Below are positions 1 through 8,766 of a stretch of 64,000 bases of DNA, piece by piece (position 1 is the stretch's first letter; each line of letters begins with the position of its first letter). The notes beneath the pieces were generated by a model. The model ran no database searches. It saw only the letters and a list, made by a program, of their open reading frames with translations, and had not been told where the DNA came from. Position numbers and translations under genes: made by a program. The stretch is from Planococcus sp. MB-3u-03. GTDB taxonomy: Bacteria > Bacillota > Bacilli > Bacillales_A > Planococcaceae. The stretch is taken from contig NZ_CP025135.1 in NCBI RefSeq assembly GCF_002833405.1, forward strand, positions 2,957,501 through 3,021,500, in the 5' to 3' direction.

Positions 1-810
1 ATCGCCAAGGCTCAGCTCATTTGTGTACATGCGGTCGATTTTCCCGCTGCTCATCCACCCGGCGATGGCCGCTGCCGAACTTTCGTCCATCGACAGGCGC
101 TCTTTCTGCCCTGTAGTCAATTCCACGGTCAAAGTGCCGTCTCGATGCGTTTTTTTCAATTCATCCGGGGCCCCGATCGCACGGATCTCCCCTTTATGCA
201 AAATCGCCACGCGTTCACACAGCGATTCCGCTTCCGTCATATCATGGGTCGTTAAAAAGATCGTCGTCCCCCGTTCATTCAAATAGCGCAAGCCTTTATG
301 GATATGCGCTGTGTTGACCGGGTCGAGCGCGGACGTCGGCTCATCCAAAAACAGCAGTTCCGGCTCGTGGATGATCGCGCACGCCAAGGTGACGCGCTGG
401 CGCATCCCTTTCGACAGCACACTGACCCGCTTTTTGCGGTCAGCATTCAAATTGACGAAATGGAGCACTTGGTCAATAGACGATTTTGGCAAATCATATA
501 AACGCCGAAACACATCCAGGTTTTCTTCAATAGATAACCGTTCATACAAGCCGCTATTATCGGTCAAGATGCCGAAGCGCCGTTTCTGGGCTGTTTTTTG
601 CATCATTCTAGACGGCATCTCCATCACGGCAGCATGGCCGTCCGTTGCTTCCAATTGGGCAGTCAAAATCTTGAGCAAAGTCGTTTTCCCGGAACCGCTC
701 GGCCCAAGAAAACCGAAAATCTCTCCCTTTGGAATTTCGAAGGATACATTTTTCAAAGCCATATTGCCGCCAAATGCTTTTTGGATATTCTGTACGGAAA
801 TTGCATTCAT
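1..810 (-). CDS. ABC transporter ATP-binding protein (3' part beyond window)
   Basis: Nucleotide-binding subunit of an ABC exporter. The ATG at 810 follows an AAAGGAG site, and the frame stays open to base 1, so the C-terminus lies outside the window. Translation shows a Walker A motif (GPSGSGKTT, about residue 35), a signature-like LSKGMRQR, Walker B (LLFLDEPTSALD) and an H-loop in FLTTHDM. The window stops near the SLGD segment that usually precedes the last 30 or so residues of drug/lantibiotic-type ATPases. No permease is visible; it probably lies to the left. The downstream-facing neighbour at 948-1883 is an ABC-like/LytTR regulator on the same strand, suggesting a regulated efflux or signalling transporter. 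Substrate unknown. Confidence 0.9.
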   Translation of the reverse strand, partial: MNAISVQNIQKAFGGNMALKNVSFEIPKGEIFGFLGPSGSGKTTLLKILTAQLEATDGHAAVMEMPSRMMQKTAQKRRFGILTDNSGLYERLSIEENLDVFRRLYDLPKSSIDQVLHFVNLNADRKKRVSVLSKGMRQRVTLACAIIHEPELLFLDEPTSALDPVNTAHIHKGLRYLNERGTTIFLTTHDMTEAESLCERVAILHKGEIRAIGAPDELKKTHRDGTLTVELTTGQKERLSMDESSAAAIAGWMSSGKIDRMYTNELSLGD

Positions 811-947
811 GTGCGCCACTCCTTTTCGTTGATAACACCAGCATAGTAAGAAAAGGGAGCAGCTGCCTTGAGATTCCGCTAATATGTACCATTTCTCGGC
901 CGAACTGTACCCTGAAATCCGTGATTCGGCGATTATTTCCCAGGAAA

Positions 948-1883
948 TTAAATGTTCAACAGCTCTTTTAATTCGGCAAGTTTTGTTCTCGATAGCGGCA
1001 CGACGGAATCTTTTCCGGTCGTCAAGCGCAGGCTATAGCTGTTTTTCGTCCATGTGATCAGTTCCCGCACTTTTTGCAGATTGACGATATACGAGCGGTG
1101 GCAGCGGAAAAACCCGTAATGCTGAAGCCTGTCTTCCAATTCTGCCAAGGTGAGTGCGCACGTGTAGGTCTCTCCTGCCACATGCACCACCGCCGAACTA
1201 TTGATGCTTTCGATATAATCAATTTCCGGCGGGTTGAACAGAATGGTTTTATCATTCTTTTTGGTCGGGATTTTTTGAATCTTGAACTCCGCTTCGCTCG
1301 TTTCATGAGGGCCTTCCAATTCACCGTCAGCATCCGCAATATCCAATAGATGCAATCCCGCTTCGTCCAAACGGTACACTTCATCGCAGCTGATCAGCGC
1401 ATCTTCCAGATTGGCGGTGAGGATCAGGATCTGTTTTTCTTCCGACAATTCTTCCAACAGGCGCGCAAACGCCAATTGATCGGGTTCTTCCAGTTGAAAA
1501 TACGGCTCCTCCAAGATGATGATCGGCTGCTGTGCGTAATAAACGCGCAGCAAGGACAAATAGATTTTCTTCGACGACGGCAAATCGGCAATTTTCACTT
1601 TGTGGTAGTCGCCCAATTGAAACAACTGAAGCATTGAGCGGACCGGCTTGTCGTGGCCGCTGACCGACTTCATAAAGCGCAGCAATTCCTCGACGGTCAA
1701 ACGCGTGTATTCGCCTTGTTCCGCAAACGACAAATAGGCATCTCCCCGCTCTGCAAATTGGGCCAGGAGGATTTTCTTGCGCTGGACATTGGTCTGAATA
1801 CCCAGCACTTTGCCTTTCTCCATGCTCAATTCCAGCGACGGGATGATTTTCTGTCCGTTGACGTTCATTTCTCGAATGTTCAT
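948..1883 (-). CDS. Degenerate ABC-like domain fused to LytTR DNA-binding domain
   Basis: A 311-residue predicted transcription regulator. The C-terminal 100 residues form a LytTR DNA-binding domain (DYIESINSSAVVHV, then FFRCHRSYIVNL and VPLSRTKL). The N-terminal 190 residues have ABC-ATPase layout but lack the key motifs: no GxxGxGK Walker A (the position reads QTNVQRKK), the signature reads LPSSKK, and Walker B reads IIILEEPY. It therefore probably does not hydrolyse ATP and may bind or sense the neighbouring ATPase encoded at 1-810. The ATG at 1883 has a strong AGGAGGAGCCT site. Both genes are on the minus strand with 137 bases between them. Function is inferred from domains and context. 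Confidence 0.85.
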   Translation of the reverse strand: MNIREMNVNGQKIIPSLELSMEKGKVLGIQTNVQRKKILLAQFAERGDAYLSFAEQGEYTRLTVEELLRFMKSVSGHDKPVRSMLQLFQLGDYHKVKIADLPSSKKIYLSLLRVYYAQQPIIILEEPYFQLEEPDQLAFARLLEELSEEKQILILTANLEDALISCDEVYRLDEAGLHLLDIADADGELEGPHETSEAEFKIQKIPTKKNDKTILFNPPEIDYIESINSSAVVHVAGETYTCALTLAELEDRLQHYGFFRCHRSYIVNLQKVRELITWTKNSYSLRLTTGKDSVVPLSRTKLAELKELLNI

Positions 1884-1991
1884 AGGCTCCTCCTGTCTAA
1901 CGAAAAAAAATTCTTACATATATTGTAACCTTTCTTTTGCCGCTAGAGACAGTTTCGTTTTTGGAAATTGCGTTTTTTCTATTCCACGAAA

Positions 1992-2020
1992 AAGGCGGCG
2001 CCCCATTGGATGCCGCCTTG
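1992..2020 (-). terminator. Rho-independent terminator of the RDD gene
   Basis: On the minus strand an AAGGCGGC/GCCGCCTT stem with a 12-base loop is followed by a T tract, just after the stop of the RDD gene at 2025. Confidence 0.6.
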
Positions 2021-2024
2021 CTGT

Positions 2025-2411
2025 TTACTTATCGAGTTCACGTACTAAGGTGTGCGCATATCGGTCATGCGGCATTTGTGCGCCCATGTCCTGCCCGCGT
2101 TGTTTGAACCATTGGAGCGGCATGATCGAATCGCGGTGTGCGAGGCGTTTCAGGATTTGCTGATCCGTCAGTTCCCCACCGTCCGCATTTTCGATCTTAA
2201 TGCCTGCCACCTTTTGCCCGAGCGTCTGCCCGCTTGTCTTCAACTGGACGTATTCGAGTCCCCAGAACACCGCAGTCGGCGTCACAAGCGCATGCACCCA
2301 CTCTTGTTTAATTTTCTTGCGTAACAGCGGTTCCACGACTGCAGTCAATGCACCGGATACCACAAAATCAATCGCTATCGCCTTGCCGCGTTTTTTCGTC
2401 AATGCATCCAT
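2025..2411 (-). CDS. RDD family membrane protein
   Basis: A 128-residue protein resembling the RDD family of small integral membrane proteins, whose biochemical role is mostly unknown. It has an N-terminal basic stretch (KKRGKAIAIDF), a hydrophobic segment (VVSGALTAVVEPLL), a second apolar stretch around PTAVFWGLEYV, then the typical TSGQTLGQKVAGIKI motif. I chose the start at 2411, where GAGGGGGAATGGAAC precedes the ATG, rather than the in-frame ATG 54 bases upstream, which lacks a ribosome binding site. Single-gene unit ended by a hairpin at 1992-2020. The family assignment is fairly secure; function unknown. Confidence 0.75.
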   Translation of the reverse strand: MDALTKKRGKAIAIDFVVSGALTAVVEPLLRKKIKQEWVHALVTPTAVFWGLEYVQLKTSGQTLGQKVAGIKIENADGGELTDQQILKRLAHRDSIMPLQWFKQRGQDMGAQMPHDRYAHTLVRELDK

Positions 2412-2526
2412 GTTCCATTCCCCCTCATTGCTGAATATATCCATTATACCGTTTCGGCTCGGCAAAGACAGCCGGAGCTGTATGCGTTATGATAAGGAAA
2501 AACCAAGGAAAATCGAGGTGACACGC

Positions 2527-3132
2527 ATGGCATTTCTAGTGATTTGGCTGATGATGATTGCATACGCTGTCTTTTTCGCGCCTTCGGGTTCCGGCGGCAT
2601 CGAGTTCGGCCCGCTTCTCATGGGCGATTGGGAAGGGGTCGACCCGCTCATACTCGCTGTCTTCAACTCGCTCGGCATCTTCCCGCTCGTCTTTTTGACG
2701 CTTCTTGTGCCGAATGACCGCTTCCGCTGGCCGGCGTGGCCGTTCGCGCTCGTGTCGTTCGGAGTCGGGGCATTCTCGCTCTTGCCGTATTTCGCATTCG
2801 GCGACAAGCCGCCAGAGAAAAAGCGCCGCGGCCCGAATTGGCTGCACAGAATCCTGCGCTCGAAAGCGTGGCTGATCTTTGTCGCTGCCATCAGCATCAT
2901 CAATTTCCTCACCGTCTTCCGCGGCTTTTCGCCAGAAGCCTACGCGGAAGCGTTCCAGACTTCCAGTTTGGTGTCGGTCATGACCATCGACTGGTTCGTG
3001 CTATGGGGCTTGTCGATCTATGCCACGTACCGCTTCTTGCCGGACGCGAACTTCAAGCAATTGGCTTTGCTGCCGGTGGTCGGGCCGATTCTTGTATTAT
3101 TGTTCAACCGCACGGCAACTAAAGATCATTAA
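2527..3132 (+). CDS. Conserved multi-pass membrane protein, unknown function
   Basis: A 201-residue protein with about five hydrophobic segments: residues 2-16, 36-58 (ILAVFNSLGIFPLVFLTLLV), 68-88, about 118-135 (LIFVAAISIINFLTVF) and a C-terminal FKQLALLPVVGPILVLLF. The ATG at 2527 follows GAGGTGACACGC; the longer in-frame extension back to 2200 overlaps the divergent RDD gene and has no ribosome binding site. Charged loop KPPEKKRRGP lies mid-protein. It resembles small predicted membrane proteins of cyanobacteria and Bacillales (possibly DUF2834-like), but I could not confirm the family. Converges on the ABC-F gene across a shared terminator. Confidence 0.72.
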   Translation: MAFLVIWLMMIAYAVFFAPSGSGGIEFGPLLMGDWEGVDPLILAVFNSLGIFPLVFLTLLVPNDRFRWPAWPFALVSFGVGAFSLLPYFAFGDKPPEKKRRGPNWLHRILRSKAWLIFVAAISIINFLTVFRGFSPEAYAEAFQTSSLVSVMTIDWFVLWGLSIYATYRFLPDANFKQLALLPVVGPILVLLFNRTATKDH

Positions 3133-3135
3133 AAA

Positions 3136-3168
3136 GCGTTCCCGGCACGATGCCAGGAACGTTTTTTT
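3136..3168. terminator. Bidirectional terminator
   Basis: Inverted repeat ACGTTCC(T)GGCA/TGCC(G)GGAACGC with T7 on the plus side and T5 on the minus side, between the convergent genes ending at 3132 and 3187. Confidence 0.75.
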
Positions 3169-3186
3169 GTCCAGTAATTCAGTTGG

Positions 3187-4809
3187 TCATTGCAGAATCC
3201 CGTTAGCGTTTTTCTGCTTGTCCACTGCCCACTCGTAAGAACCTTCATGCAACGTGAGGGTTTGGTTTTCAATCCAAGCGATTTTCGTGAACAGCTTCTG
3301 CAGGAAATAGCGGTCGTGGCTGATCGCGATGATCGTGCCGTTGAACTCTTTCAAGGTTTCCTCAAGCACTTCACGCGATTCGATGTCGAGATGATTGGTC
3401 GGTTCATCCAATATGAGCACATTGCAATCTTCCTGCATGAGCTGCGCGAGACGCAAACGCATCTTTTCGCCCCCGCTGAGATCCTTGACGCGCTTGAAGA
3501 CGTCGTGGCCGTAGAACAGGAATTGCGCAAGCAAATGGCGAGCGTCGCCTTCTGTCACCGACAATTTATCGCGGAATGCTTCGATAACGCGCGCCTCTCC
3601 GTCGAACGCCTCAAACTGCTGGGCGAGATAGCCGATTTTGACATTGCTGCCGCGGCGCACTTCCCCGCCGACCGGTTCGATCTCACCCAGTAGAATCTTC
3701 AGTAAAGTCGATTTGCCGGTGCCGTTGTCGCCGACGATTGCCAAGCGGTCCTGCCAGTAAACGGACAGCTCGACATCGGCAAACAGCACTTCATCGCCGA
3801 AGCCGTGGAACACATCTTGCAACTCAAATACCCGCTTGCCGCTGCGGTCATTGGCTTGAAGCTTCAACTTCATCGCCTTTTCCGCTGCCGGGCGCTTCAC
3901 TTTTTCCATACGCTCGAGCATCTTCTCCATCATTTTCGCTTTGCGGAACAAATCCGGATTCGGCGGCGAGGCTTCATTCGCCCATTGGCGCAGGCGGCGT
4001 ATGGATTCTTTGATCTTCTGGATCTTCTTCTGCTGTTCTTTATACGCCGCAAATTGCTGCTCCATCTTCGCCTGCTTATTGCGCAAATAGGCGTCGTAAT
4101 CGCCTTTGCTTTCCCAGATCTCGCCGTCTTCGATTTCATAGACTTTGTGCACGACGTTATTGAGGAACTGCCGGTCATGCGAGATAACGACGACCGTACC
4201 GCTGTAGTATTCCAAGTAATGTTCGAGCCATTCGATCGCCGACAGATCCAAGTGGTTCGTCGGCTCATCGAGAAGCAGTACAGAAGGCTTGCGCAAAATG
4301 AGCTGCGCGAGCATCACTTTCGTCTTCTCGCCGCCGCTCAGCGAATCAAAACGCTGCCCGGTAAGCGCTGCGACGCCAAGGCCGTTCGCCACGGCTGCGA
4401 TCTTGGATTCCGTTTCATAACCGCCGGCTTCCATAAACTGCTCCTGCAGCTCGCCGTATTGCCGCAGCACACGCTCGTCTGCCCCGTTCGACAGCTGGAT
4501 TTCCAGTTCGCTGAGCCGCTTTTGCATCCCGTGCAATTCGCTGAAGCTTTTATTCAATACTTCGTACACGCTGTATCCCGGGTAGTCCGGAATTTGGTGC
4601 AAATAGCCGATTTGGGTATTTTTCGTCCGGATAATTGTGCCGGCATCCGGCTCTTCCAGTCCTGCCAGCAGCTGGAATAAAGTCGTTTTGCCCGAACCGT
4701 TGCGGCCGACAACGGCGATCCGTTCTTTGTCATTGATTTCAATCGATAAATTCGTGAAGATTTCATTGCCGCCGATGGATTTCGTTAGTTGTTGTGCTGT
4801 GATTTGCAT
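3187..4809 (-). CDS. ABC-F family ATPase (ribosome-associated)
   Basis: A 540-residue soluble protein with two tandem ABC domains and no membrane segments, the ABC-F layout. Domain 1 carries Walker A GRNGSGKTT (residues 35-43), signature LSGGEK and LLLDEPTNHLD; domain 2 carries GDNGTGKST, LSGGEK and LILDEPTNHLD. Between them is a charged helical linker (KKIQKIKESIRRLRQWAN) corresponding to the P-site tRNA interaction motif region. ABC-F proteins act on the ribosomal E site, giving antibiotic protection or rescue of stalled ribosomes; which applies here cannot be told from sequence. The ATG follows CTGGAGGCGTAAACT. A terminator-like hairpin and a 44-codon ORF lie immediately upstream, a layout known for attenuated resistance ABC-F genes. 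Confidence 0.92.
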   Translation of the reverse strand: MQITAQQLTKSIGGNEIFTNLSIEINDKERIAVVGRNGSGKTTLFQLLAGLEEPDAGTIIRTKNTQIGYLHQIPDYPGYSVYEVLNKSFSELHGMQKRLSELEIQLSNGADERVLRQYGELQEQFMEAGGYETESKIAAVANGLGVAALTGQRFDSLSGGEKTKVMLAQLILRKPSVLLLDEPTNHLDLSAIEWLEHYLEYYSGTVVVISHDRQFLNNVVHKVYEIEDGEIWESKGDYDAYLRNKQAKMEQQFAAYKEQQKKIQKIKESIRRLRQWANEASPPNPDLFRKAKMMEKMLERMEKVKRPAAEKAMKLKLQANDRSGKRVFELQDVFHGFGDEVLFADVELSVYWQDRLAIVGDNGTGKSTLLKILLGEIEPVGGEVRRGSNVKIGYLAQQFEAFDGEARVIEAFRDKLSVTEGDARHLLAQFLFYGHDVFKRVKDLSGGEKMRLRLAQLMQEDCNVLILDEPTNHLDIESREVLEETLKEFNGTIIAISHDRYFLQKLFTKIAWIENQTLTLHEGSYEWAVDKQKNANGILQ

Positions 4810-4845
4810 AGTTTACGCCTCCAGGGCGCAGCTGAAAATCGGTAC

Positions 4846-4880
4846 AAAAAAAAGACTGCCACGTATCGGGCAGTCTTCTC
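4846..4880 (-). terminator. Terminator or attenuator in the ABC-F leader
   Basis: On the minus strand an AGACTGCC/GGCAGTCT stem with an 8-base loop is followed by T8. It lies 24 bases after the stop codon of the 44-codon ORF and 37 bases before the ABC-F start, so it could either end that ORF's transcript or act as a conditional attenuator. Confidence 0.6.
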
Positions 4881-4904
4881 TAGTGGTGAAAAGAATGTCA
4901 GATA

Positions 4905-5039
4905 TCAGCTGCGCGTGATTTTGAAATTGACTAAAAAAGGGCAGACTTCTCCCGTCGGCGTCAAATCAAACGTAATGACACGTGTGAAATACAAAGCTTC
5001 CTCCATTTTCACACCCATCACCGCAGCACATTTCTCCAT
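4905..5039 (-). CDS. 44-residue ORF, possible leader peptide of the ABC-F gene
   Basis: Short ORF read from an ATG at 5039 preceded by an excellent GGAGGTGACAAG site; it encodes 44 residues starting MEKCAAVMGVKMEEAL and ending NFKITRS. It is too short for usual gene calling. The same transcript meets the terminator at 4846-4880 and then the ABC-F start. The leader contains AGTCTGCCC, which could pair weakly with the 3' terminator arm. Antibiotic-responsive ABC-F genes of Firmicutes are often controlled by such leader ORF plus terminator arrangements, so a regulatory role is plausible; a small independent protein is the alternative. Confidence 0.45.
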   Translation of the reverse strand: MEKCAAVMGVKMEEALYFTRVITFDLTPTGEVCPFLVNFKITRS

Positions 5040-5133
5040 TCTTGTCACCTCCGTTTCGTTTAATTGTCTTAATATTACCACATCTCTTGGTGGAAGGGAA
5101 TATCCAATTGCGCCCTTTCCGCCAATTCCTTGA

Positions 5134-5796
5134 TTACCCTTTGACCTGCGACCGCTTCAACACTTCTCTCAAATCCGCCAAGTTATCAATCACAGCGTCT
5201 GCTTCTTTCAGTTCCTGTTCCTGCGCAAAATCAAAGCGGCAGCCGACCGCAAACAAATCGTTCGCTTTCGCCGCGCGGATGTCGGACAAGCGGTCTCCAA
5301 CAACCGCCCCTTCCGTCACGCCGTATTTCTCTTTGATTATGCGTACAAGTTCCCCTTTATCGGACGCGGAAGCTTGTTCAATGCTGAACGTCTCCGTCAC
5401 CCACTCATTCAAGCCGTAATACTCAACAATCGCTGCTAAATAGCGCACAAGCCCGTTGCTCGCAATAAAGACCCGGTAGCCTTCTGCAACTAGTTCAGCC
5501 AACACTCCCTTAACGTCAGGGTAAAGTTCACCTTTGCCTTCACTGATATTTACGATTAATCGTTCGAGGAAATACGCATCCATCTCGCGCTTAGTCTCCT
5601 CAGACTTCCCTGGCAATAGCGCTTCCCATACTGCTGGGAGCGGTACGCCCATGATGTTTCGGTACTCATCTATTGGCGCTGCACCTTGCCATTCGCCCCG
5701 CTCGCGAAGAACTGCGAACGCTTCTTCCAAGGATTGCTCCAAAATCTTGCCGGTCTGGAACAAGGTGGCGTCCATATCAAAAATAATTGCTTTCAT
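5134..5796 (-). CDS. HAD superfamily hydrolase, phosphoglycolate phosphatase-like
   Basis: A 220-residue cytosolic hydrolase. HAD motif I is IIFDMDATLF (nucleophile Asp8, Asp10), motif II FIASN around residue 112, motif III Lys in SASDKGEL and motif IV VVGDRLSDIRAAKAN. An alpha-helical cap lies between motifs I and II, as in subclass I enzymes (phosphoglycolate phosphatase, PpaX-like). The substrate is presumably a small phosphoester but cannot be specified. The ATG at 5796 has AGGAGGCAGGCAG upstream; the longer frame to 5874 has no site. It follows the aldo/keto reductase on the same strand but a terminator separates them, so it is likely transcribed alone. Confidence 0.85.
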   Translation of the reverse strand: MKAIIFDMDATLFQTGKILEQSLEEAFAVLRERGEWQGAAPIDEYRNIMGVPLPAVWEALLPGKSEETKREMDAYFLERLIVNISEGKGELYPDVKGVLAELVAEGYRVFIASNGLVRYLAAIVEYYGLNEWVTETFSIEQASASDKGELVRIIKEKYGVTEGAVVGDRLSDIRAAKANDLFAVGCRFDFAQEQELKEADAVIDNLADLREVLKRSQVKG

Positions 5797-5875
5797 CTGC
5801 CTGCCTCCTGTTCTTTCTATAAAGATCGCAAATCTTATAAAAAGTTCCCAGATGCTAAGATGAAATCTTTTCAAT

Positions 5876-5911
5876 TCAAAAAACCGGTACGCAATTGCGC
5901 ACCGGCTGAAT
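5876..5911 (-). terminator. Terminator after the aldo/keto reductase
   Basis: Minus strand GCCGGTGCGCAATTGCGTACCGG forms a hairpin followed by T6, eight bases past the reductase stop codon. Confidence 0.6.
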
Positions 5912-5919
5912 GTGGTAAA

Positions 5920-6987
5920 TCATTTAATTCCCATGGAATCCTTATAGCCTTTCAAATAGCCGATCTCGGATGGGCTCGCCATTTCTGGGGCGCTCATCGC
6001 GCGGTGCCAGTTCGGGTAGATTGGGACCGGGCGCGCCGCTTTTTCGATCAAGCTGTGTTCGTCTTGCTTCAGTTTGATTTTATAGGATGCGATGTTTTCC
6101 TGCAGTTGCGCTTCGTTGCGTGCGGCGATGACGATCGGGCCGACGTTCGGGCGGTCGCGCACCCACGCATAGGCGATTTGCGGAACGCTTGCGTTATGGT
6201 TTGCTGCCACTTCCTCGAGCGCATCGATTACCTGATACAGACGCTCTTCGTCCTGTATCCAAGGCTCCGGCCAGCCACCGCCTTGGCGCGTATCTTTCGG
6301 CGCTTCCTTGCCGCGTCCGATTTTGCCGTTCAATAAGCCTTCGCCGAGCGGGCTCCAGATCATCGAGCTGACGCCAAGCTCCGCGCCGGCCGGAAGCAAT
6401 TCGTACTCTGCTTCGCGCGCTTCCGGCGTGTAGTAGATCTGCTGCGTCGCAGGCGGGATTTTGCCGTTCTGTTCAGCGAAGGTGTGCGTCTTCGCAAGCG
6501 CCCACCCGCTGTAGTTCGACACGCCCCAATGGCGGATCTTGCCGGCTTTGATCAAGTCGTTCATCGTCTCGACCGTCTCTTCGACCGGCGTCTGGCCGTC
6601 CCATAAATGGACGAAATACAGATCCAAGTAATCAGTGCCGAGGCGAGACAGTGATTCATCGATCGATTTCAATAAATTCGTTCGCGAGGCGCCACGTGAA
6701 TTTTGATGGTCATCAAACGGAAATCCGGTCTTCGAGGTCAACAACACTTTGTCGCGCTTGCCGCGGATCGCCGCGCCCAAAACCTTTTCGGCGTTCCCTT
6801 GGGAATATAAATTCGCAGTATCGAACATATTGATGCCCGCATCAAGCGACATATCGACCATGCGGCTCGCTTCGTTTTCCTGGATATTGCCCGCCGCTTC
6901 AAAGCCGTTCGTGCCGCTGAACGGGACGGTGCCGAGAATGTATTTCGGGACGCGCAGCCCCGATTTGCCTAGATTAATATAATCCAT
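5920..6987 (-). CDS. Aldo/keto reductase family oxidoreductase
   Basis: A 355-residue NAD(P)H-dependent reductase of the AKR (beta/alpha)8 fold. The catalytic tetrad is visible: Asp in [13 protein letters not shown] with Tyr61 of that motif, Lys in LLTSKTGF and His in DLYFVHLWD. Other AKR hallmarks are WGVSNYSGW and the phosphate-binding [14 protein letters not shown] region. Size and the [11 protein letters not shown] start fit the YghZ/potassium-channel-beta-like AKRs acting on small aldehydes or ketones; actual substrate unknown. Start ATG at 6987 follows AAGGAGGATTTCTTC. Isolated gene with its own terminator at 5876-5911. Confidence 0.92.
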   Translation of the reverse strand: MDYINLGKSGLRVPKYILGTVPFSGTNGFEAAGNIQENEASRMVDMSLDAGINMFDTANLYSQGNAEKVLGAAIRGKRDKVLLTSKTGFPFDDHQNSRGASRTNLLKSIDESLSRLGTDYLDLYFVHLWDGQTPVEETVETMNDLIKAGKIRHWGVSNYSGWALAKTHTFAEQNGKIPPATQQIYYTPEAREAEYELLPAGAELGVSSMIWSPLGEGLLNGKIGRGKEAPKDTRQGGGWPEPWIQDEERLYQVIDALEEVAANHNASVPQIAYAWVRDRPNVGPIVIAARNEAQLQENIASYKIKLKQDEHSLIEKAARPVPIYPNWHRAMSAPEMASPSEIGYLKGYKDSMGIK

Positions 6988-7140
6988 TGAAGAAATCCTC
7001 CTTAGTTAATTGCCTGTTTTTAATTCATGAAGATTCAATACCCTTTCCAAATCCCATTAAACAAAGCCACAGCACTTATACAATGCGAAAAGGACACTTC
7101 ATCCCCACACAATAGATACATAACGACTTCTCGCTTAAAT

Positions 7141-7182
7141 AAAAAAAACCGGAAACAAAGCCTCTGCTTCGTTCCCGGTTTC
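7141..7182 (-). terminator. Terminator of the 7200-7553 gene
   Basis: Minus strand AACCGGGAACGAAG/CTTTGTTTCCGGTT imperfect stem followed by T8, downstream of the gene ending at 7200. Confidence 0.7.
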
Positions 7183-7199
7183 GGTTTAGATATTATTCA

Positions 7200-7553
7200 T
7201 TATGTCCATAAAATCTGATACGATCCGCTCGGTTCCTGTTCCAAGCGGCAATTATCGGACAGGATCGGCCGGAACGCTTCCACTTGCGCTTCGTCCATGG
7301 AAATGCCCGAAAGCCCGTATTCCGTTTCTGTGTAGTCAAGATCCGCTTCCTGGTCGAATTTGATGCGCAGCAAATTCTTTGCGCCGTTGATCGTCAGGAA
7401 TTTCACTTGGTAGCCGTCGCGGAATACCGCCTCAAGCTCGCTTCCAAGCGATGCGAAATTATCATTTTTCAGAAGGTCGCCGATTTCTACGCCTTCCCGG
7501 CGAACCTTTTCGATGCGGATCGCGTCCGGCATGGAAATTTTGGTCAAAGTCAT
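7200..7553 (-). CDS. Conserved hypothetical protein, 117 aa
   Basis: A 117-residue acidic soluble protein without signal peptide or membrane segment. The ATG follows AAAGAGGGATGAC, and a terminator lies just after the stop, so the gene is well delimited. Composition and codon use match the neighbours. I recognise no family; the sequence alternates short beta-like stretches (YQVKFLTING, LLRIKFDQEA) and ends SGSYQILWT. Function unknown. Confidence 0.7.
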   Translation of the reverse strand: MTLTKISMPDAIRIEKVRREGVEIGDLLKNDNFASLGSELEAVFRDGYQVKFLTINGAKNLLRIKFDQEADLDYTETEYGLSGISMDEAQVEAFRPILSDNCRLEQEPSGSYQILWT

Positions 7554-7650
7554 GTCATCCCTCTTTCCGGATTTCTTGGTATTTCCCCTATTCTAGAAGA
7601 CTGGCATGTGAATCTCAAATCTTTCAAACCCATCAACTCGACAAGTTCAG

Positions 7651-8766
7651 CTATCGCTGTTCCCACCAGCGCGTCGATGTGTAGGAATCAAGCTCAGCCA
7701 AAGAAAGCGTCTCGCCGATTTTTGGCGTCAGCAACTCCATACCCAAATACTGCGCTTCTTGTGATGCGCGCTCCACTGGGTCTGTCCAGCTATGAAACGC
7801 CAAAGTGAACGCCGCCCAGTGAACGAGCATCATCTTGTCTCCCTGAACGTCGAGCGCCGCCTGCACCGACTGCTCCGGCGCCATATGCGACGTTTCCCAG
7901 CGCGGATCGTACTGGCCGCCTTCCATCAACACCAGGTCGAACGGGCCGTAGTGCTCGCCGATGGTTTTGAAATGGCTGCCATAGCCGCCGTCGCCGCTCG
8001 TGTAGAAACGGGTCTCGCTGCCAAGCACGACCCAGCCGCCCCACAGCGTCGAATTGCGGTTGAACAAGCCGCGACCGGAGAAATGCTGCGACGGCGTTAA
8101 CACGAGCGTCAAGCCTTCAAACGCCGCTTCGTCCCACCAATCCAATTCCGTGATGCGCGCCGACTCCACTCCCCAACGCTCAAGATGCGTCCCGACGCCG
8201 AGCGGCACAAAGAAATGTCCGACTTTACTTTCAAGCGCACGGATCGATCCGTAATCGAGATGGTCGTAATGGTCATGCGTCAGCAGCACCGCGTCAATTT
8301 CCGGCAGCCGCTCGACGATTTCTAGCCAGTCCATGCTATAGCGCGCACTTCCAGCAAACGCCAAAGGAGATGCCCGTTTTCCGAGCATCGGGTCAACGAA
8401 CAGTTTTTTTCCGTCGATACTTAACAGAAACGTCGAATGGCCGAACCAGGTGACGCTGTCTTGCGCGTCTTCAACGGCCTCCCAGTCCATGTCCGACACC
8501 GGCAATTGGGCAGCAGGCGATCGTCCAACGTCGCTTGCAAACAAAGTTTCCCTTAGCATCGACAGCCCTTCCGATGCACTAATGTTCATGTCCGCTTGTT
8601 CCAGATTGGTGAATTTCCCGTCTTGGTAATGGCCGCGCTTCACAAACGACGCCTGCTGCACTTTATTCGGCGTCGCCCCGAGCGGCGCAAGCGTTCTCAA
8701 AAATACAGTCGATAGGACAGATGCGGCCGCAACGCCCGCAAGAGAATACAAGGCAAATTTTTTCAT
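7651..8766 (-). CDS. Metallo-beta-lactamase-fold hydrolase, NAPE-PLD-like
   Basis: A 371-residue exported or membrane-anchored hydrolase. The N-terminus MKKFALYSLAGVAAASVLS is a signal peptide or anchor. The metal site is complete: THDHYDHLD (HxHxDH), a second His in LTPSQHFSGR, Asp in FYTSGDGGYG and a C-terminal His in MMLVHWAAF. The segment VTWFGHSTFLLSIDGKKLF and the length fit the N-acyl-phosphatidylethanolamine phospholipase D/UlaG-like branch, which cleaves phosphodiesters; substrate here unknown. The start at 8766 is preceded by GGAGGAGCC; the longer frame to 8862 has no such site. Confidence 0.88.
   Translation of the reverse strand: MKKFALYSLAGVAAASVLSTVFLRTLAPLGATPNKVQQASFVKRGHYQDGKFTNLEQADMNISASEGLSMLRETLFASDVGRSPAAQLPVSDMDWEAVEDAQDSVTWFGHSTFLLSIDGKKLFVDPMLGKRASPLAFAGSARYSMDWLEIVERLPEIDAVLLTHDHYDHLDYGSIRALESKVGHFFVPLGVGTHLERWGVESARITELDWWDEAAFEGLTLVLTPSQHFSGRGLFNRNSTLWGGWVVLGSETRFYTSGDGGYGSHFKTIGEHYGPFDLVLMEGGQYDPRWETSHMAPEQSVQAALDVQGDKMMLVHWAAFTLAFHSWTDPVERASQEAQYLGMELLTPKIGETLSLAELDSYTSTRWWEQR

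Noticed and set aside
2200..2526. N-terminal extension of the membrane protein gene at 2527
   Set aside because: Overlaps the divergent RDD gene and lacks a ribosome site, whereas 2527 has GAGGTG.
3805..4680. 291-codon open frame on the plus strand
   Set aside because: Antisense shadow of the ABC-F gene; no ribosome binding site and no recognisable domain.
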